Assembly (NCBI GenBank): GCA_964501415.1
Contig: CAZCSL010000011.1
Span: 1 to 44,309 of the forward strand
Reading direction: 5' to 3'
DNA from: B1SED10-225 sp964501415
Lineage (GTDB): Bacteria > Bacillota_I > Bacilli_A > Izemoplasmatales > Izemoplasmataceae
Length of the DNA stretch: 44,309 bases
Made by a program: the position numbers and the translations under genes. Below, one piece after another: positions 30,719-38,557 of the stretch (positions within the stretch are counted from its first letter, which is position 1; each line of letters opens with the position of its first letter). The notes under the pieces were generated by a model. It had not been told where the DNA came from and ran no database searches. It worked only from the letters and a program-made list of their open reading frames with translations.

Positions 30719-31702
30719 CTATCTATATTTATCTTTTTTACGGGCTCTTAGGTTTTCATCGGCTCGTTTGTATAAATCTTTCAGACTTTCTTTCGATTGT
30801 TTAAAAGCGAGGCCATATTCAAAATGAAAACGATACTTCTTTAAATGTTTATCTGCGGTAGTAACTTCTTTTAAATCCTCAAAAACATCTTCTACTTTTT
30901 CTTTAACGTCTGTTTTAAAGATGGCTAAAAATTCATCCCCACCAACTCTGCCAAACTTGAGCTTCGCAGATTGACGCTTTTCAATCAACTGAGCAAAACG
31001 ATTTAACACTTCATCACCATCATCATGACCATACTGATCGTTAATCGCTTTAAAGTCATTGATGTCAAACAAAACCACCCCACCAAGCATAGCTTTTTTT
31101 CTCCATGATTCTGCCTTATCCATAATAAACCGTCTATTAGGCAAATTGGTTAAGGCATCGGTATAACTCAATACCTTAAGTTGTTTGATCAACACAAGGT
31201 GTTCCAAATCTTTTTCAACGCTTTCGGTAAAAGCCTTTAACAACTGTTTGTGTTTATCACTAAGCTGAAGCTTTTTTGAGTGCAAGACACAAATCGTGCC
31301 AAAAAATTCTCCATCAGGCCATTTGATGGGATAGCCATAATAACCAATCATGTTAAGCTCAACATCAGGATTATCCACCCAAACAGGATCAAGCAAAGCA
31401 TCTTCGATTTCTAAGGACTCACTTTTACCGATTACCGTCTCACAATAAAGCCCACTACCCAAATGTTCTTCGGCTTTGACTTCGTAAGGGTTTTCAGCTT
31501 GTTTGCTCTTTAGAAACACTTGCATACTTTTTTTCGTGATACGCATAATCAATCCCGCGGGTACATCTAAAACATCGGTTGCAATATCCAAGATGTTTTG
31601 CCACTTTTTTTCAATGTTTGTAGAAATCTTAGGCTTATCTTTCGATGTAATTTCTACAGGTACCATTTGATTCTTTGCTCTTAAGTGAACATACGTTTTC
31701 AT
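30719..31702 (-). CDS. GAF-GGDEF diguanylate cyclase
   Basis: The 327-residue protein has no membrane segment. Residues about 25-165 form a GAF-like sensor (DVPAGLIMRI, then MIGYYGYPIKWPDGEFFGTI). Residues about 175-325 form a GGDEF domain with YTDALTNLPNRR at the start and an intact RVGGDEF active site (about residue 254), so it should make c-di-GMP. The RxxD inhibitory site normally five residues before GGDEF is not seen. GGGGGAGATGGG precedes the ATG. No EAL/HD-GYP phosphodiesterase or PilZ effector is in the window. Signal sensed is unknown. Confidence 0.92.
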   Translation of the reverse strand: MKTYVHLRAKNQMVPVEITSKDKPKISTNIEKKWQNILDIATDVLDVPAGLIMRITKKSMQVFLKSKQAENPYEVKAEEHLGSGLYCETVIGKSESLEIEDALLDPVWVDNPDVELNMIGYYGYPIKWPDGEFFGTICVLHSKKLQLSDKHKQLLKAFTESVEKDLEHLVLIKQLKVLSYTDALTNLPNRRFIMDKAESWRKKAMLGGVVLFDINDFKAINDQYGHDDGDEVLNRFAQLIEKRQSAKLKFGRVGGDEFLAIFKTDVKEKVEDVFEDLKEVTTADKHLKKYRFHFEYGLAFKQSKESLKDLYKRADENLRARKKDKYR

Positions 31703-31737
31703 AATCCCATCTCCCCCTTGGTGTTAACCCTATAAAC

Positions 31738-31813
31738 TGGCGTTCCGGGTGGGATTTGAACCCACGACCTACAGCTTAGGAGGCTGTTGCTCTGTCCACT
31801 GAGCTACCGGAAC
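31738..31813 (-). tRNA. tRNA-Arg (anticodon CCU)
   Basis: On the minus strand, a cloverleaf with acceptor GTTCCGG/CCGGAAC, D arm GCTC/GAGC, anticodon arm ACAGC/GCTGT with loop CTCCTAA (anticodon CCT, reading AGG), T arm GTGGG/CCCAC with TTCAAAT loop, discriminator G and an encoded CCA. Length 76 nt. It sits between the GNAT gene and the GAF-GGDEF gene. Confidence 0.97.
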
Positions 31814-31818
31814 GCATT

Positions 31819-32619
31819 TTAAAACGTATAAGACATTCTCGCTTCTTCATCTTTTGTGAGCTTAAATCCTAAAGACTCATAAAGTTTAATCGCCGCTTCG
31901 TTATGTTTTTCAACCCATAACATCGCACTGTTTACTTGTTTCAAAGCATGACTTTTTAAAAACCTTAACATGAGGTTTCTCGCAATCCCTAAGCGCCGAT
32001 GCTGTGGCAATACACCCAACCCATGGATAAATACGGATTGATCGTTATTATACGTGTAGCCAAGCACAAAGCCAACCACTTCTTTGGCTTCATGATAAAC
32101 ATGCAAAGTTGTTGTATCTTTACCTAGATAAGCAGCAAAATCTGTTTCACTCATATCAAACCGCGCAGCGCCTAAAAGTGAATTTACCAAATGATAGACC
32201 TGTTTAACTTGATAATCACAATCCGTTTTAATAGGTACTTCAATCGTTTTAAACGCTTCTAAGTCTGTGCATTTATATGCCACGTTATAATCGATTAACG
32301 TGCAAGCGGCTTGTGCAAAACAATCGATTAAAAAGGGTAGCGTTACTTTCGCATCATCACTTAAATGTAAGGGTATTTCAACTTTATCATGCAACCCTTT
32401 TTCGCTACTTAACTTCAAAAAAGCGTCTTTTAAGCCTTGGACGTTATTAAACGCTGGATATATATACGTCTTTTGCTTTGTGGTTTCAATAAAGAATATC
32501 GCTTCATCGGTAGCTATAACACGGTGATGGCGATTATTAAAAAAGGCATTTTCTTGTTGCGCTGAATGAAATAAGCTTTGATATCTCATTTGTTTGGCTT
32601 GTTTGATGGCATCATGCAT
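31819..32619 (-). CDS. GNAT-family acetyltransferase with N-terminal domain
   Basis: The 266-residue protein has a C-terminal GNAT domain (residues about 125-266): VVGFVLGYTY, GLGVLPQHRRLGIARNLM (motif A) and VEKHNEAAIKLYESLGF (motif B). The N-terminal half is an unrecognised alpha/beta region that may be a degenerate second GNAT fold. The ATG at 32617-32619 follows AGGTGAT; a GTG 3 codons upstream is less likely. Ends 6 nt before the tRNA. Substrate unknown. Confidence 0.85.
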   Translation of the reverse strand: MHDAIKQAKQMRYQSLFHSAQQENAFFNNRHHRVIATDEAIFFIETTKQKTYIYPAFNNVQGLKDAFLKLSSEKGLHDKVEIPLHLSDDAKVTLPFLIDCFAQAACTLIDYNVAYKCTDLEAFKTIEVPIKTDCDYQVKQVYHLVNSLLGAARFDMSETDFAAYLGKDTTTLHVYHEAKEVVGFVLGYTYNNDQSVFIHGLGVLPQHRRLGIARNLMLRFLKSHALKQVNSAMLWVEKHNEAAIKLYESLGFKLTKDEEARMSYTF

Positions 32620-32696
32620 TTTTATCACCTACCATTATTTTAACATACACAAATAAATTAGCACTTAGGAAATAGTGGTATTTCATCAAATTATGA

Positions 32697-32702
32697 TATA
32701 AT
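32697..32702 (+). promoter_or_regulatory. -10 element of the small membrane protein gene
   Basis: TGATATAAT on the plus strand (TGn extended -10, TATAAT at 32697-32702), 19 nt before an ATG with GGAGGTG. Confidence 0.6.
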
Positions 32703-32720
32703 TAATTTGGAGGTGCTAAA

Positions 32721-32957
32721 ATGAAAGACTTAGTTAAAGCATTTGATGGTTTACCCTTTATTGTAAAACTGATTTTATCTTTACCCATTATCGATGGTAT
32801 TGCATACGGTATTTACCGTATCGCAAAAGGTCTTGATCGCAAAGACACCGTAATGATCATCGCCGGCATCATTTGGATCTTTGTCGGAGCAACTATTTTA
32901 TGGGTGATCGATTTAATTAGCGTCATCTTGTACAAAAAAGTTGTTTTGTTCGCGTAA
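32721..32957 (+). CDS. Small two-helix membrane protein
   Basis: A 78-residue protein with an amphipathic N-terminus, a hydrophobic stretch around residues 12-33 and a second helix at about 43-72. Strong Shine-Dalgarno (GGAGGTG), extended -10 promoter and its own terminator support a real gene. The KGLDRKD turn between helices is the only polar landmark. No family recognised; function unknown. Confidence 0.7.
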   Translation: MKDLVKAFDGLPFIVKLILSLPIIDGIAYGIYRIAKGLDRKDTVMIIAGIIWIFVGATILWVIDLISVILYKKVVLFA

Positions 32958-32963
32958 AAGACT

Positions 32964-32989
32964 AAAACACCTGATTTAGGTGTTTTTTT
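32964..32989 (+). terminator. Terminator after the small membrane protein gene
   Basis: Stem AAAACACCT/AGGTGTTTT with a 5-nt loop followed by T run, upstream of the M20 peptidase gene. Confidence 0.85.
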
Positions 32990-33011
32990 CTGTCAAGAAA
33001 GGATGGATTAG

Positions 33012-34448
33012 ATGGTTTTACTATATATTTTGCTCACACTTATACTAGTGTTTATACTGATTATCGCTATTAAAACGTATCATTTTAAGCCACAACCTTT
33101 AGATCAGCCCAACTTAAATAAACCGGCTATTGATGATAAAAAAGCGATTGCGGCGCTGCAAGCGATGTTAAAAATCAAAACCGTTTCTTATGAGGATAAG
33201 TCTAAAGAAGACAAAAAGGCATTTGATGCCTTTAAGGATTTGTTACTAAAAAATTATCCAAACATCAATGAACATGCTAAGTTCATGACGATTGGAGAGA
33301 CAGGATTATTGTTTAAGCTCAAAGGTCAAAACAACTCTGAACCTATCGTTTTGATGAGCCATTATGATGTGGTTCCCCAAAATGGGCAGTGGCAAAAAGA
33401 CCCTTTTTGTGGCGAAATGGTTGAAGGGAAAATTTATGGTAGAGGTGCGATTGACACCAAAGCCACCCTTGCAGCTATCATGGAAGCCACAGAAGCACGG
33501 TTGAAGGAGAAAAAAGCGCTTAAAAGAGACCTTTATTTGGCCTTCTCAGGAGATGAAGAAACCAGAGGCCCCTCAGCCCCAACCATAGTAGATTATTTAA
33601 AAAACCAAGGTATAAAACCTTGGTTAGTCTTGGATGAAGGAGGCGCCATTGTTAAGGATGCGTTTAAAGGGGTTGAAAAACCCGCAGCTTTCATCGGTTT
33701 GGCCGAAAAAGGCTATGTCAATATAAAGATTGAAGCCAACGTGCAAGGGGGACATGCCTCGATGCCTCCCAAGGTTATGGCTGTAAGCAAACTCGCCAAA
33801 GCCGTGCGTGTTTTAAATAAAGATAAAACCTTCAAAAAACGATTGCCTGAACCAACCAAGTTAATGTTTGATGCTTTGGCGCGTCATTCAAAAAATTCCA
33901 TCATCCGCATCGCTTTTGCCAACCTATGGTGTTTTTGGCCCATCATCAAATGGCAAGCCAGGAAATCACCCTTGCTTGCATCGTTGTTAAAAACGACGCA
34001 AGCCTTTACGATGATGGAAGCTTCTGATGCGATGAATGTACTTCCTTCTAGTGCTCATCTTGGTATTAATTACCGTATCATCAGTGGTGAAACAAAAGAA
34101 TCAGTGCTAAATTTGGTTAAATCTAAAGTAGAAAAATATGGGTTAACCGTGACTATGGAAAAAGGTGCTGATCCCACCTCCATCAGTGAGATGGGTCCAT
34201 CTTATCATGTATTGGAAGAAACGATAAAGGACATCTTTGGAGAGGTCATCATCACACCTTACTTAATGATGGCAGGTACAGATGCTCGCTATCATCACGA
34301 TATATCCAAACACGTCTATCGTTTTTCTCCTATGCTTTTCACCAAAGAAGACCGATCGATGATTCATGGGGTTGATGAGGCCGTTAGGGTGGAATCATAT
34401 CTAGATTGTGTTGCCTTTTATAATCAGTTATTATCCCATATTACTTAA
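33012..34448 (+). CDS. Membrane-anchored M20 family peptidase (PM20D1-like)
   Basis: The 478-residue protein begins with a single N-terminal membrane helix (about residues 2-23), then an M20 peptidase domain. Metal and catalytic residues are visible in SHYDVVP (His, Asp), GRGAIDTKA (bridging Asp), SGDEETRGPSA (catalytic Glu pair), LDEGGA and the C-terminal PYLMMAGTDARYHH. The layout matches the PM20D1/CPS1 group of carboxypeptidase-like enzymes, which act on N-acyl amino acids or dipeptides. Orientation of the catalytic domain relative to the membrane is not certain. AAAGGATGG lies before the ATG. Confidence 0.9.
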   Translation: MVLLYILLTLILVFILIIAIKTYHFKPQPLDQPNLNKPAIDDKKAIAALQAMLKIKTVSYEDKSKEDKKAFDAFKDLLLKNYPNINEHAKFMTIGETGLLFKLKGQNNSEPIVLMSHYDVVPQNGQWQKDPFCGEMVEGKIYGRGAIDTKATLAAIMEATEARLKEKKALKRDLYLAFSGDEETRGPSAPTIVDYLKNQGIKPWLVLDEGGAIVKDAFKGVEKPAAFIGLAEKGYVNIKIEANVQGGHASMPPKVMAVSKLAKAVRVLNKDKTFKKRLPEPTKLMFDALARHSKNSIIRIAFANLWCFWPIIKWQARKSPLLASLLKTTQAFTMMEASDAMNVLPSSAHLGINYRIISGETKESVLNLVKSKVEKYGLTVTMEKGADPTSISEMGPSYHVLEETIKDIFGEVIITPYLMMAGTDARYHHDISKHVYRFSPMLFTKEDRSMIHGVDEAVRVESYLDCVAFYNQLLSHIT

Positions 34449-34451
34449 AAG

Positions 34452-34483
34452 AAAATGTGTGCCAAAGAAGGCACACATTTTTT
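34452..34483. terminator. Bidirectional terminator between the M20 gene and nqrF
   Basis: Stem AAAATGTGTGCC/GGCACACATTTT with loop AAAGAA and A/T flanks. It ends at the nqrF stop codon, serving the M20 gene (+) and the nqr operon (-). Confidence 0.9.
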
Positions 34484-35564
34484 AATCGAATTTATCGTAG
34501 TAAATACGTTCTTTAGGAATATTGTGTTTTTCCAAGACTTTGATACAAGCATCAATCATACCGGGAGAACCACACAAGTAAGCTTCTGATTTGCTTAAAT
34601 CTCCGGTCATGCGGTCTAAGACATCGGTGATTAAGCCCACTTCGCCGTCCCACTCTTCATCTTCTTGTGGATGACTTAAAGCAGGAATGTATTCAAAGTT
34701 TTCGTATTTTTCATCGATCTTTTGAAATTCTTCGGTGTAATATAAATCCTTGGTCGTTTTCGCCCCAAAGAAATATCTGGCTTTGCGTGGCATACCTAAA
34801 TCTTGCAAGCGATACATAATCGAACGGATTGGCGCTTTACCCGAACCACCCGCAATCATGACCATATCGCGATCGGATTCCTCTTGTAAGTAAAAATCAC
34901 CATAAGGTCCCGTCAAGATAATCTCATCGCCACTGAGCATGGCTTTGTGGACAAAGGTCGTCGCTTTACCCTTAGGGACTAAACGAACAATAAATTCAAC
35001 GGTATCTTTAACTTTCGAATCAGATGCGATGGAATAAGCACGGATAACATCGAGGCCTGGGACTTTCATTTGGCAAAATTGTCCGGGTTTAAACTCAATT
35101 TCATTAGGTTCGATAAGTTTAAAGCGAACCAATTTGGTATCGTAAGTTAAATCTTCAGTATATACCACTTTAGCCCGGTATTCTACGGCCTCCATCATGC
35201 CTTCTGGAATTTCGATCTTCATGTTGTTGCGGACCTTGACTTGGCAAGAAAGGCGTACGCCTTTTTCTTTGTCTTGTTTGTTTAAAAACGGCTCTTCTGT
35301 AGGTTTAATGTCTCCGCCGCCATCTTTAACCGTCACTTTACAAAGACCGCATGTGGCTTTACCTCCGCATGCTGAGGGTATAAAAATCTTTGCTTCACTC
35401 AGTTTATTAAGCAGCGTATCGCTACCCTCTACGGGAATATCCTTTTTATCATTAACCGTAATCGTCTTTTCTTCATCACCGCCCAAAGCTTTGTCGGCTA
35501 AAATCAATAGAAGTGTTACGATTACCAAAACACCTAATAATACAATGGGTACAAATATATCCAT
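34482..35564 (-). CDS. nqrF: Na+-translocating NADH:quinone reductase subunit F (NADH dehydrogenase subunit)
   Basis: The 360-residue protein has one N-terminal helix (residues 4-22), a ferredoxin domain with CGGKATCGLC and a later Cys (Cys66, 72, 75 and 107) binding a [2Fe-2S] cluster, then an FNR-type module: FAD motif RAYSIAS, NADH-binding GGSGKAPIRS and C-terminal CGSPGMI. It is slightly shorter than typical NqrF (about 405). It takes electrons from NADH and passes them to the membrane part. It is the last gene of nqrBCDEF, 12 nt after nqrE. The Nqr-type F subunit, rather than RnfB/RnfC, marks the electron input as NADH. Confidence 0.95.
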   Translation of the reverse strand: MDIFVPIVLLGVLVIVTLLLILADKALGGDEEKTITVNDKKDIPVEGSDTLLNKLSEAKIFIPSACGGKATCGLCKVTVKDGGGDIKPTEEPFLNKQDKEKGVRLSCQVKVRNNMKIEIPEGMMEAVEYRAKVVYTEDLTYDTKLVRFKLIEPNEIEFKPGQFCQMKVPGLDVIRAYSIASDSKVKDTVEFIVRLVPKGKATTFVHKAMLSGDEIILTGPYGDFYLQEESDRDMVMIAGGSGKAPIRSIMYRLQDLGMPRKARYFFGAKTTKDLYYTEEFQKIDEKYENFEYIPALSHPQEDEEWDGEVGLITDVLDRMTGDLSKSEAYLCGSPGMIDACIKVLEKHNIPKERIYYDKFD

Positions 35565-35576
35565 GTGGCTTCCTCC

Positions 35577-36164
35577 TTATTGTATGCTGGCTAAACCGGA
35601 AAATCCGATAAAGGCCAGAGCCAGTATTCCAAGTACGATAAAGGTTATGCCTTTACCGGCCAATCCTTTAGGTACATCGCTTTGACGCGCCATTTTTTCT
35701 CTGATAGCCGCCAATAAGACAATCGCCATCATCCAACCGATGCCTGAACCTAAGGAGAAGGCCGCGGTTTCTGTAAATGAATACTCGCGGTTGACGAAAA
35801 ATAAAGACACCCCTAAAACCGCACAGTTAACGGTTATAAGTGGTAAAAAGAGTCCAAAAGCATTGTAAAGCTTGGGAAAAAACTTATCGATAAACATCTC
35901 TAAAAACTGAACCGTTGCGGCAATGGTGATGATGAAAACCAATAAATTGAGATGTTCAACATCCCAGCGTCTAAGCAACACATAAATAGGATAATTGATA
36001 ATCCCCGTCAATGTTACAACAACGATAACCGCCAAGCCCATTCCTTTAGCGTTTTTAACGCTCGTAGAAATAGCGATCAACGGACACATACCTAAGATAT
36101 AGGCTAACGCAATATTATGATCAAGTATCGATCCGATTAAAACTTCTAATGGTTGTGGCATCAT
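35577..36164 (-). CDS. nqrE: Nqr/Rnf subunit E (RnfA-like)
   Basis: The 195-residue protein has six membrane helices. Its two conserved Cys (GMCPLIAIS and VNCAVLG) sit in half-helices and bind the intramembrane iron-sulfur cluster shared with NqrD. GIGWMMAIVLLAAIREK and the DVPKGLAGKGITFI ending are nearly diagnostic of NqrE. Length is normal. It lies between nqrD and nqrF. Confidence 0.94.
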   Translation of the reverse strand: MMPQPLEVLIGSILDHNIALAYILGMCPLIAISTSVKNAKGMGLAVIVVVTLTGIINYPIYVLLRRWDVEHLNLLVFIITIAATVQFLEMFIDKFFPKLYNAFGLFLPLITVNCAVLGVSLFFVNREYSFTETAAFSLGSGIGWMMAIVLLAAIREKMARQSDVPKGLAGKGITFIVLGILALAFIGFSGLASIQ

Positions 36165-36174
36165 TTACACTCCC

Positions 36175-36816
36175 TTACGCCGTAGCTTCTTCGTCATAGT
36201 TTTTGGTTAAATCACGGATAATCCATATCAAGACCCCAAGTACAAAGAACCCACCTGGAGCGATAGCCATGACCGTCCAATCAACCCAACTGCTCGGTAA
36301 GACGGCATAATTCAAAATGGTTCCAAACGCCAATACTTCTCGAACCAACGCAATTAAAATCAAAATATAAGTATAACCCAGGCCATTGGCAAGCCCATCA
36401 AAGAACGTATATTTAAGCGGATTTTTAACCGCAAACGCTTCGTTTCTTCCCATGACGATACAGTTGGTGATAATCAAGCCCACATACGCCCCTAGTGCGG
36501 CATAAATGTTAGGGAAGTACGCTTGCAAAAACATTTGCACAATGATGACCAAACTAGAAATAATGACCATATAGGTAATCATCCTGACGCGCATCGGAAT
36601 AAAATTACGAATAGCCGAGGTAATCAATGATGAACCGATGACGACAAACGTAACCGCTGCGCCCATCGCGATCGCATTTTCAACGCGGTTGGTTACGGCC
36701 AGTGCCGAACAAATACCTAAGACGGCAATGACGATAGGATTGTTTTTGGATAAACCATCTCTAGATACATTAAACCATTTGGTATAGCGCATTCTCGTTA
36801 AACTTCTACGCATCAT
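36175..36816 (-). CDS. nqrD: Nqr/Rnf subunit D (RnfE-like)
   Basis: The 213-residue membrane protein has the paired Cys motifs GICSALAVTN and TNCIVMGRNEAFA that, with NqrE, hold the intramembrane cluster, and FFDGLANGLGYTYIL and APGGFFVLGVLIW near the end. The start is one of two tandem ATGs (36814-36816) after GGAGG; the frame extends 30 codons upstream into nqrC, but that part is a shadow. It overlaps nqrC by 11 nt. Confidence 0.93.
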   Translation of the reverse strand: MMRRSLTRMRYTKWFNVSRDGLSKNNPIVIAVLGICSALAVTNRVENAIAMGAAVTFVVIGSSLITSAIRNFIPMRVRMITYMVIISSLVIIVQMFLQAYFPNIYAALGAYVGLIITNCIVMGRNEAFAVKNPLKYTFFDGLANGLGYTYILILIALVREVLAFGTILNYAVLPSSWVDWTVMAIAPGGFFVLGVLIWIIRDLTKNYDEEATA

Positions 36817-37402
36817 CTGATCCTCCTTCTTGTTCCCATGTCTCTTTGAAGGTTTCATAGTTTCTATTGAGCATACCTTCAAACGCATTTGAGGTGCCTG
36901 TGGCACCGGTTATGGCATCGACTTCATCATCTAAAGAAGCATCTGCCGATTGTGAAATGATTAGGCCACCCGATAGGTTCTTACCGATAAAGGTATCAAG
37001 ATAATCATGACTAGCGATAACCCCACCTAAACCAGGGGTTTCTTCTTGTTGTAAAACACGGATTTGACGGATGGTCTCAAAATCGTCTTCAAAACTGATT
37101 ACCGCTCTAATAGGGCCCCATAAACCATCACCTGAAAACTCATAGCTAATCGCACCGCTATCGTTGTGAATAAAGAAAACCAAATCATCGATTTCTTTTG
37201 TTTCAAAGTGATCGTTAAAGATTTGACCGATATTAGCCGCGTCATAATCGATATCATACGCATCCAAAATGGCTGATTGTAACTGCGCTTGTTGATTCAA
37301 TTGAATGCGTTCTGCAGTCAGTGCATCAACGCCCATTAAAAGCACGGAAGTCACAATCCCCATTACTACCACAAAAATCACCATACGTAGATTGCGATTC
37401 AT
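36806..37402 (-). CDS. nqrC: Nqr/Rnf subunit C (RnfG-like) FMN-binding protein
   Basis: The 198-residue protein has one N-terminal membrane helix and an extracytoplasmic FMN-binding domain: GDGLWGPI, the EETPGLGG loop, and DAITGAT, the site where ApbE attaches FMN covalently to Thr. The flavinylation motif is intact. Length is nearer RnfG (about 200) than NqrC (about 260). The ATG overlaps the nqrB stop by 4 nt. No apbE gene is in the window, so the flavin transferase must be encoded elsewhere. Confidence 0.93.
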   Translation of the reverse strand: MNRNLRMVIFVVVMGIVTSVLLMGVDALTAERIQLNQQAQLQSAILDAYDIDYDAANIGQIFNDHFETKEIDDLVFFIHNDSGAISYEFSGDGLWGPIRAVISFEDDFETIRQIRVLQQEETPGLGGVIASHDYLDTFIGKNLSGGLIISQSADASLDDEVDAITGATGTSNAFEGMLNRNYETFKETWEQEGGSDDA

Positions 37403-38319
37403 GCAGCCACCTCCTTTTGATCTTGTTCAAAGAAACTATCTAAAAGCGGGGCTACGGCATTCATGATAATAATGGCAAACACATAGCCATCTGGGAACGC
37501 CGCAAACGTTCTTATGATAATCGTAATTAAAGCTAAGCCCAAACCATAAAAGATAACCGCTTTAGTATGTTTGGGTGTACCGTGTTTATCTGTGGCTAGG
37601 AAAAAGGCCGCAAATAAAACTCCACCTGTAATCAATGAGTACAATGGATTGACGAAAATTGGGTCATCTGAGGTTCCCGGGAAAAGCAAAAAGCCAAGGG
37701 CCGTTAGTAAAAAGAAAAAGCCAATGTAAGCCGCGGGGACTCTCCAATCAATCACCTTCAAATAGGCCAATACGACCCCTAAGACCAAAATACCCACAAT
37801 AAAGGTTTCACCAACCCAACCAGGCACGTGTCCCAATAACATCTGTGAAACACTATGGGTAAAGTCTTGTCCTTGATGAAGCTCAAGTAGCGGTAACATA
37901 TTTGTCTCTACGCTATTTAAAGGATCCCACCAGTTAGTGGTCATAAACTGCGGGAAAGAAATCATCAAAAACATGATTCCCACTAAAGATGCATTAAAAA
38001 CCGTTTTGTTTTCTCCACCAAAAATCAAGCGGCCAAAAAACACAGCAAACCCAGAACCGACACCAACCATCCAAATAGGAGCGATAGAAGGTACCATCAG
38101 CGTAACAAGTAACGGCGTTACAAACACGCTTTCATCAACTTTGATATCCCTTACTTTTTGAAACACCAATTCAATCGAGGCACCAACCGCAACTGCGACC
38201 GCAGCTTGAGCCAACACAGTCGCGCCAAAATTGACGACACCGGCAATCAATAACACCAAAAGCGCACCGATAAAGAATAAATTGTTGCGAAAAGCAACGC
38301 TTTTTTGTTCTTCTTGCAT
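37399..38319 (-). CDS. nqrB: Nqr/Rnf subunit B (RnfD-like), short form
   Basis: The 306-residue protein has nine or ten membrane spans and the NqrB/RnfD features NASLVGIMFLM, LLGHVPGWVGET, NPLYSLITGG and FFLATDKHG. It is about 100 residues shorter than NqrB and close to RnfD in size. At the position where ApbE usually attaches FMN (S-G-A-T), it reads DPLNSVET (DNA 37903-37926): the Ser and Thr remain but the Gly-Ala core is changed. I place the start at 38317-38319, about 9 nt after GAGAGG; an ATG 3 codons upstream touches the Shine-Dalgarno. First gene of the operon; no nqrA or rnfC precedes it. Confidence 0.9.
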   Translation of the reverse strand: MQEEQKSVAFRNNLFFIGALLVLLIAGVVNFGATVLAQAAVAVAVGASIELVFQKVRDIKVDESVFVTPLLVTLMVPSIAPIWMVGVGSGFAVFFGRLIFGGENKTVFNASLVGIMFLMISFPQFMTTNWWDPLNSVETNMLPLLELHQGQDFTHSVSQMLLGHVPGWVGETFIVGILVLGVVLAYLKVIDWRVPAAYIGFFFLLTALGFLLFPGTSDDPIFVNPLYSLITGGVLFAAFFLATDKHGTPKHTKAVIFYGLGLALITIIIRTFAAFPDGYVFAIIIMNAVAPLLDSFFEQDQKEVAA

Positions 38320-38382
38320 GTTGTTCATCCTCTCTAACTTTTAAGCTTAAATGTAAGCCTTTTGTTTCGCATTACTATCAAA

Positions 38383-38391
38383 ATTATAGCA
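38383..38391 (-). promoter_or_regulatory. Extended -10 promoter of the nqr operon
   Basis: Minus-strand TATGCTATAAT, with TGC directly before TATAAT (38383-38388), about 64 nt before nqrB. No good -35. A leader of about 55 nt would result. Confidence 0.65.
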
Positions 38392-38420
38392 TATTCAAAG
38401 GTCTATCATGTGCAATATTA

Positions 38421-38466
38421 TAAAAAAATTTCAAGCCCAAATTAAAATAGGGCTTTAAGCCCTGCA
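38421..38466 (-). terminator. Probable terminator downstream of the EamA transporter gene
   Basis: On the minus strand, AAGCCC pairs with GGGCTT across an 11-nt loop, followed by GAAA and a run of seven T. A second AGGGCT/AGCCCT pairing overlaps the 5' side, so two folds are possible. It lies about 90 nt past the transporter stop. Confidence 0.55.
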
Positions 38467-38557
38467 TACAGTAAACAAGCGTTTTTCATACCTTTTTAGT
38501 TCGTGTTACGAAACAACATAGTTATTTATAAAATCGCCGAAAAATTCTAAGTTAGCC

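Noticed and set aside
35197..35685. Plus-strand frame of 162 codons opposite nqrF/nqrE
   Set aside because: Antisense shadow of two genes with diagnostic motifs.
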